From Oscillospiraceae bacterium (GTDB lineage: Bacteria > Bacillota > Clostridia > Saccharofermentanales > Fastidiosipilaceae): a DNA stretch of 16,188 nucleotides. The position numbers and the translations under genes were made by a program. Below, one piece after another: positions 15,363 through 16,188 of the stretch. The DNA is taken from the NCBI GenBank assembly GCA_029983685.1, contig JASBZA010000021.1, positions 1-16,188 of the forward strand, given 5' to 3'. Position 1 is the stretch's first letter. Each line of letters begins with the position of its first letter. Under the pieces are notes generated by a model, which saw nothing but the letters and a program-made list of their open reading frames with translations, had not been told where the DNA came from and searched no databases.

Positions 15363-16096
15363 CGCTGTGGGGCATAGCCGATACCCATTTATCTTTAGCA
15401 TCCGATAAGCCCATGGATGTCTTCGGTCCCAGTTGGGAGAATTATGTGGGAAGACTGGAACAAGGCTGGCAGTCCAAAGTCGGTCCCGAAGATACGATCC
15501 TTATCTTGGGTGATATTTCCTGGGCCCTTAAGTTGGAAGAAGCTGTGGCTGACTTAACGTTTCTTCATAGCTTGCCGGGTAAGCGCAAAATCCTGCTTAG
15601 AGGTAATCACGACTTCTGGTGGACGACCAGAACCCAGGTGCAGGGTCTTATCGAAAGAGAAGGGCTGGACACTTTGGAGTTGTTTCAAAATGAAGCCCTC
15701 TATATAGAAGAATATAAGGCGCTCCTAGTGGGAACCCGTGGATGGAAGATTCCGACGGATGATAGTTTCAGCCGGGAAGATGAAAAAGTTTATAAGAGAG
15801 AATTAAATCGACTTGACCTTTCACTTCAGCAAGGGAAGAGTATAAAAAACAAGGAAGATGTAAAAAGCATCCTGGGGCTTATGCATTATCCTCCTGTCAC
15901 GCGAGACGGTAAGCCCAGCGCATTTGCAGAGAAAATGGAAGGCTTCGGTGTAAAAACGTGTTGCTATGGACATGTCCACGGTTCCGCCGGGAGACAAGCC
16001 TTTGAAGGAGAGAGAAAGACCTGTCGATATCTGAAGTTATCATCCGATCTTGTGAACTTTACGCCTGTAAGCCTATTAGCTGAAAAACAGAAATGA
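15359..16096 (+). CDS. Calcineurin-like metallophosphoesterase
   Basis: A 245-residue cytosolic binuclear-metal phosphoesterase. All core motifs are seen: GIADTHLS (D8, H10), LILGDISWA (G51, D52), LLRGNHDFWW (N83, H84), GLMHYPPV (H176) and CCYGHVHGSA (H205, H207). DISWAL and HDFWW are typical of a Bacillota group often encoded near uvrC. No substrate is established for this group; nucleotides, phosphoproteins or other phosphodiesters are possible. GAGGAGGAG at 15345-15353 gives a strong ribosome binding site inside the uvrC end. The ATGA overlap implies coupled translation, so it may serve DNA repair or simply share the transcript. It is the last gene of the operon in this window. Confidence 0.92.
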   Translation: MTLWGIADTHLSLASDKPMDVFGPSWENYVGRLEQGWQSKVGPEDTILILGDISWALKLEEAVADLTFLHSLPGKRKILLRGNHDFWWTTRTQVQGLIEREGLDTLELFQNEALYIEEYKALLVGTRGWKIPTDDSFSREDEKVYKRELNRLDLSLQQGKSIKNKEDVKSILGLMHYPPVTRDGKPSAFAEKMEGFGVKTCCYGHVHGSAGRQAFEGERKTCRYLKLSSDLVNFTPVSLLAEKQK

Positions 16097-16099
16097 AAC

Positions 16100-16124
16100 G
16101 CCCGGCCGGGTAATAACAAAGGGC
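16100..16124 (+). repeat. GC-rich palindrome after the phosphoesterase gene
   Basis: CCCGGCCGGG at 16101-16110 is a perfect 10-base palindrome, and GCCC (16100-16103) can alternatively pair with GGGC (16121-16124). It lies just after the stop at 16096 but has no T-run, so it is at best a weak or factor-dependent transcription end. Confidence 0.35.
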
Positions 16125-16144
16125 AAAAACTTACAAAGAAGTTG

Positions 16145-16173
16145 TTGACAAGGGTAAAGTCCGCTGATAAGAT
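16145..16173 (+). promoter_or_regulatory. Near-consensus extended -10 promoter at the right edge, probably for a stable-RNA operon
   Basis: A perfect TTGACA (16145-16150), a 17-base spacer and TAAGAT (16168-16173) preceded by TGA (extended -10) form a strong sigma-A promoter reading out of the window. The GTTGTTGACA context and the A-rich sequence upstream resemble rRNA and tRNA promoters of Bacillota. CAAAAACTT (16124-16132) and AAGTTGTTG (16139-16147) form a 9-base dyad with one mismatch that reaches into the -35 box. The gene it drives is not in view. Confidence 0.75.
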
Positions 16174-16188
16174 ACTCAGGCACTCTTT

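Noticed and set aside
1..16188. CRISPR arrays, IS elements, toxin-antitoxin or phage genes
   Set aside because: No regularly spaced direct repeats, transposase or integrase motifs, or small toxin-antitoxin gene pairs were found on either strand.

Overview
The window looks like chromosomal DNA of a mid-GC member of the Bacillota (Clostridia-like). The evidence is consensus -35/-10 promoters, strong AGGAGG-type ribosome binding sites, a hairpin leader before rplM-rpsI, an HPr-family protein that keeps the regulatory Ser46, and a tsaE-tsaB-rimI cluster. Nothing indicates a phage, transposon, integron or CRISPR array. Apart from the GDPD gene, every gene is on the + strand. Taxonomy is inferred from gene content only.

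Layout. (1) 1-6150: a cell-envelope module. A large YfhO-family polytopic membrane protein is followed, within a few to 22 bases each, by three tandem ATP-grasp genes of the sugar-transfer-associated type. The second and third are clear paralogues (188 of 348 positions identical in a gap-free alignment counted by hand); the first is more divergent. (2) 6151-7290: a purine-rich spacer, a strong promoter, a leader with a terminator-like hairpin, then rplM and rpsI, closed by an intrinsic terminator. (3) 7315-8064 (-): a cytosolic glycerophosphodiester phosphodiesterase, convergent with rpsI and divergent from the next operon. The divergent spacer holds a perfect 14-bp inverted repeat whose arms look like two symmetric extended -10 elements. 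(4) 8190-11193: a metal-dependent amidohydrolase overlapping tsaE, tsaB and rimI; the last three belong to the t6A tRNA modification and ribosomal protein acetylation cluster. tsaD is not in the window. (5) 11273-13051: a three-domain aminopeptidase P. (6) 13106-16096: an HPr-like protein with Gln at position 15 and Ser at 46 (the Crh pattern), then uvrC and a calcineurin-like phosphoesterase, behind a promoter that overlaps the preceding stop codon. (7) 16097-16188: a non-coding edge with a near-consensus promoter, probably for a stable-RNA operon beyond the window.

How the parts fit. Most of the window is housekeeping: translation, tRNA modification, DNA repair and peptide turnover. The parts least explained by known biology are the YfhO plus triple ATP-grasp module, probably acting on a surface glycopolymer, and the Crh-like HPr variant next to uvrC.
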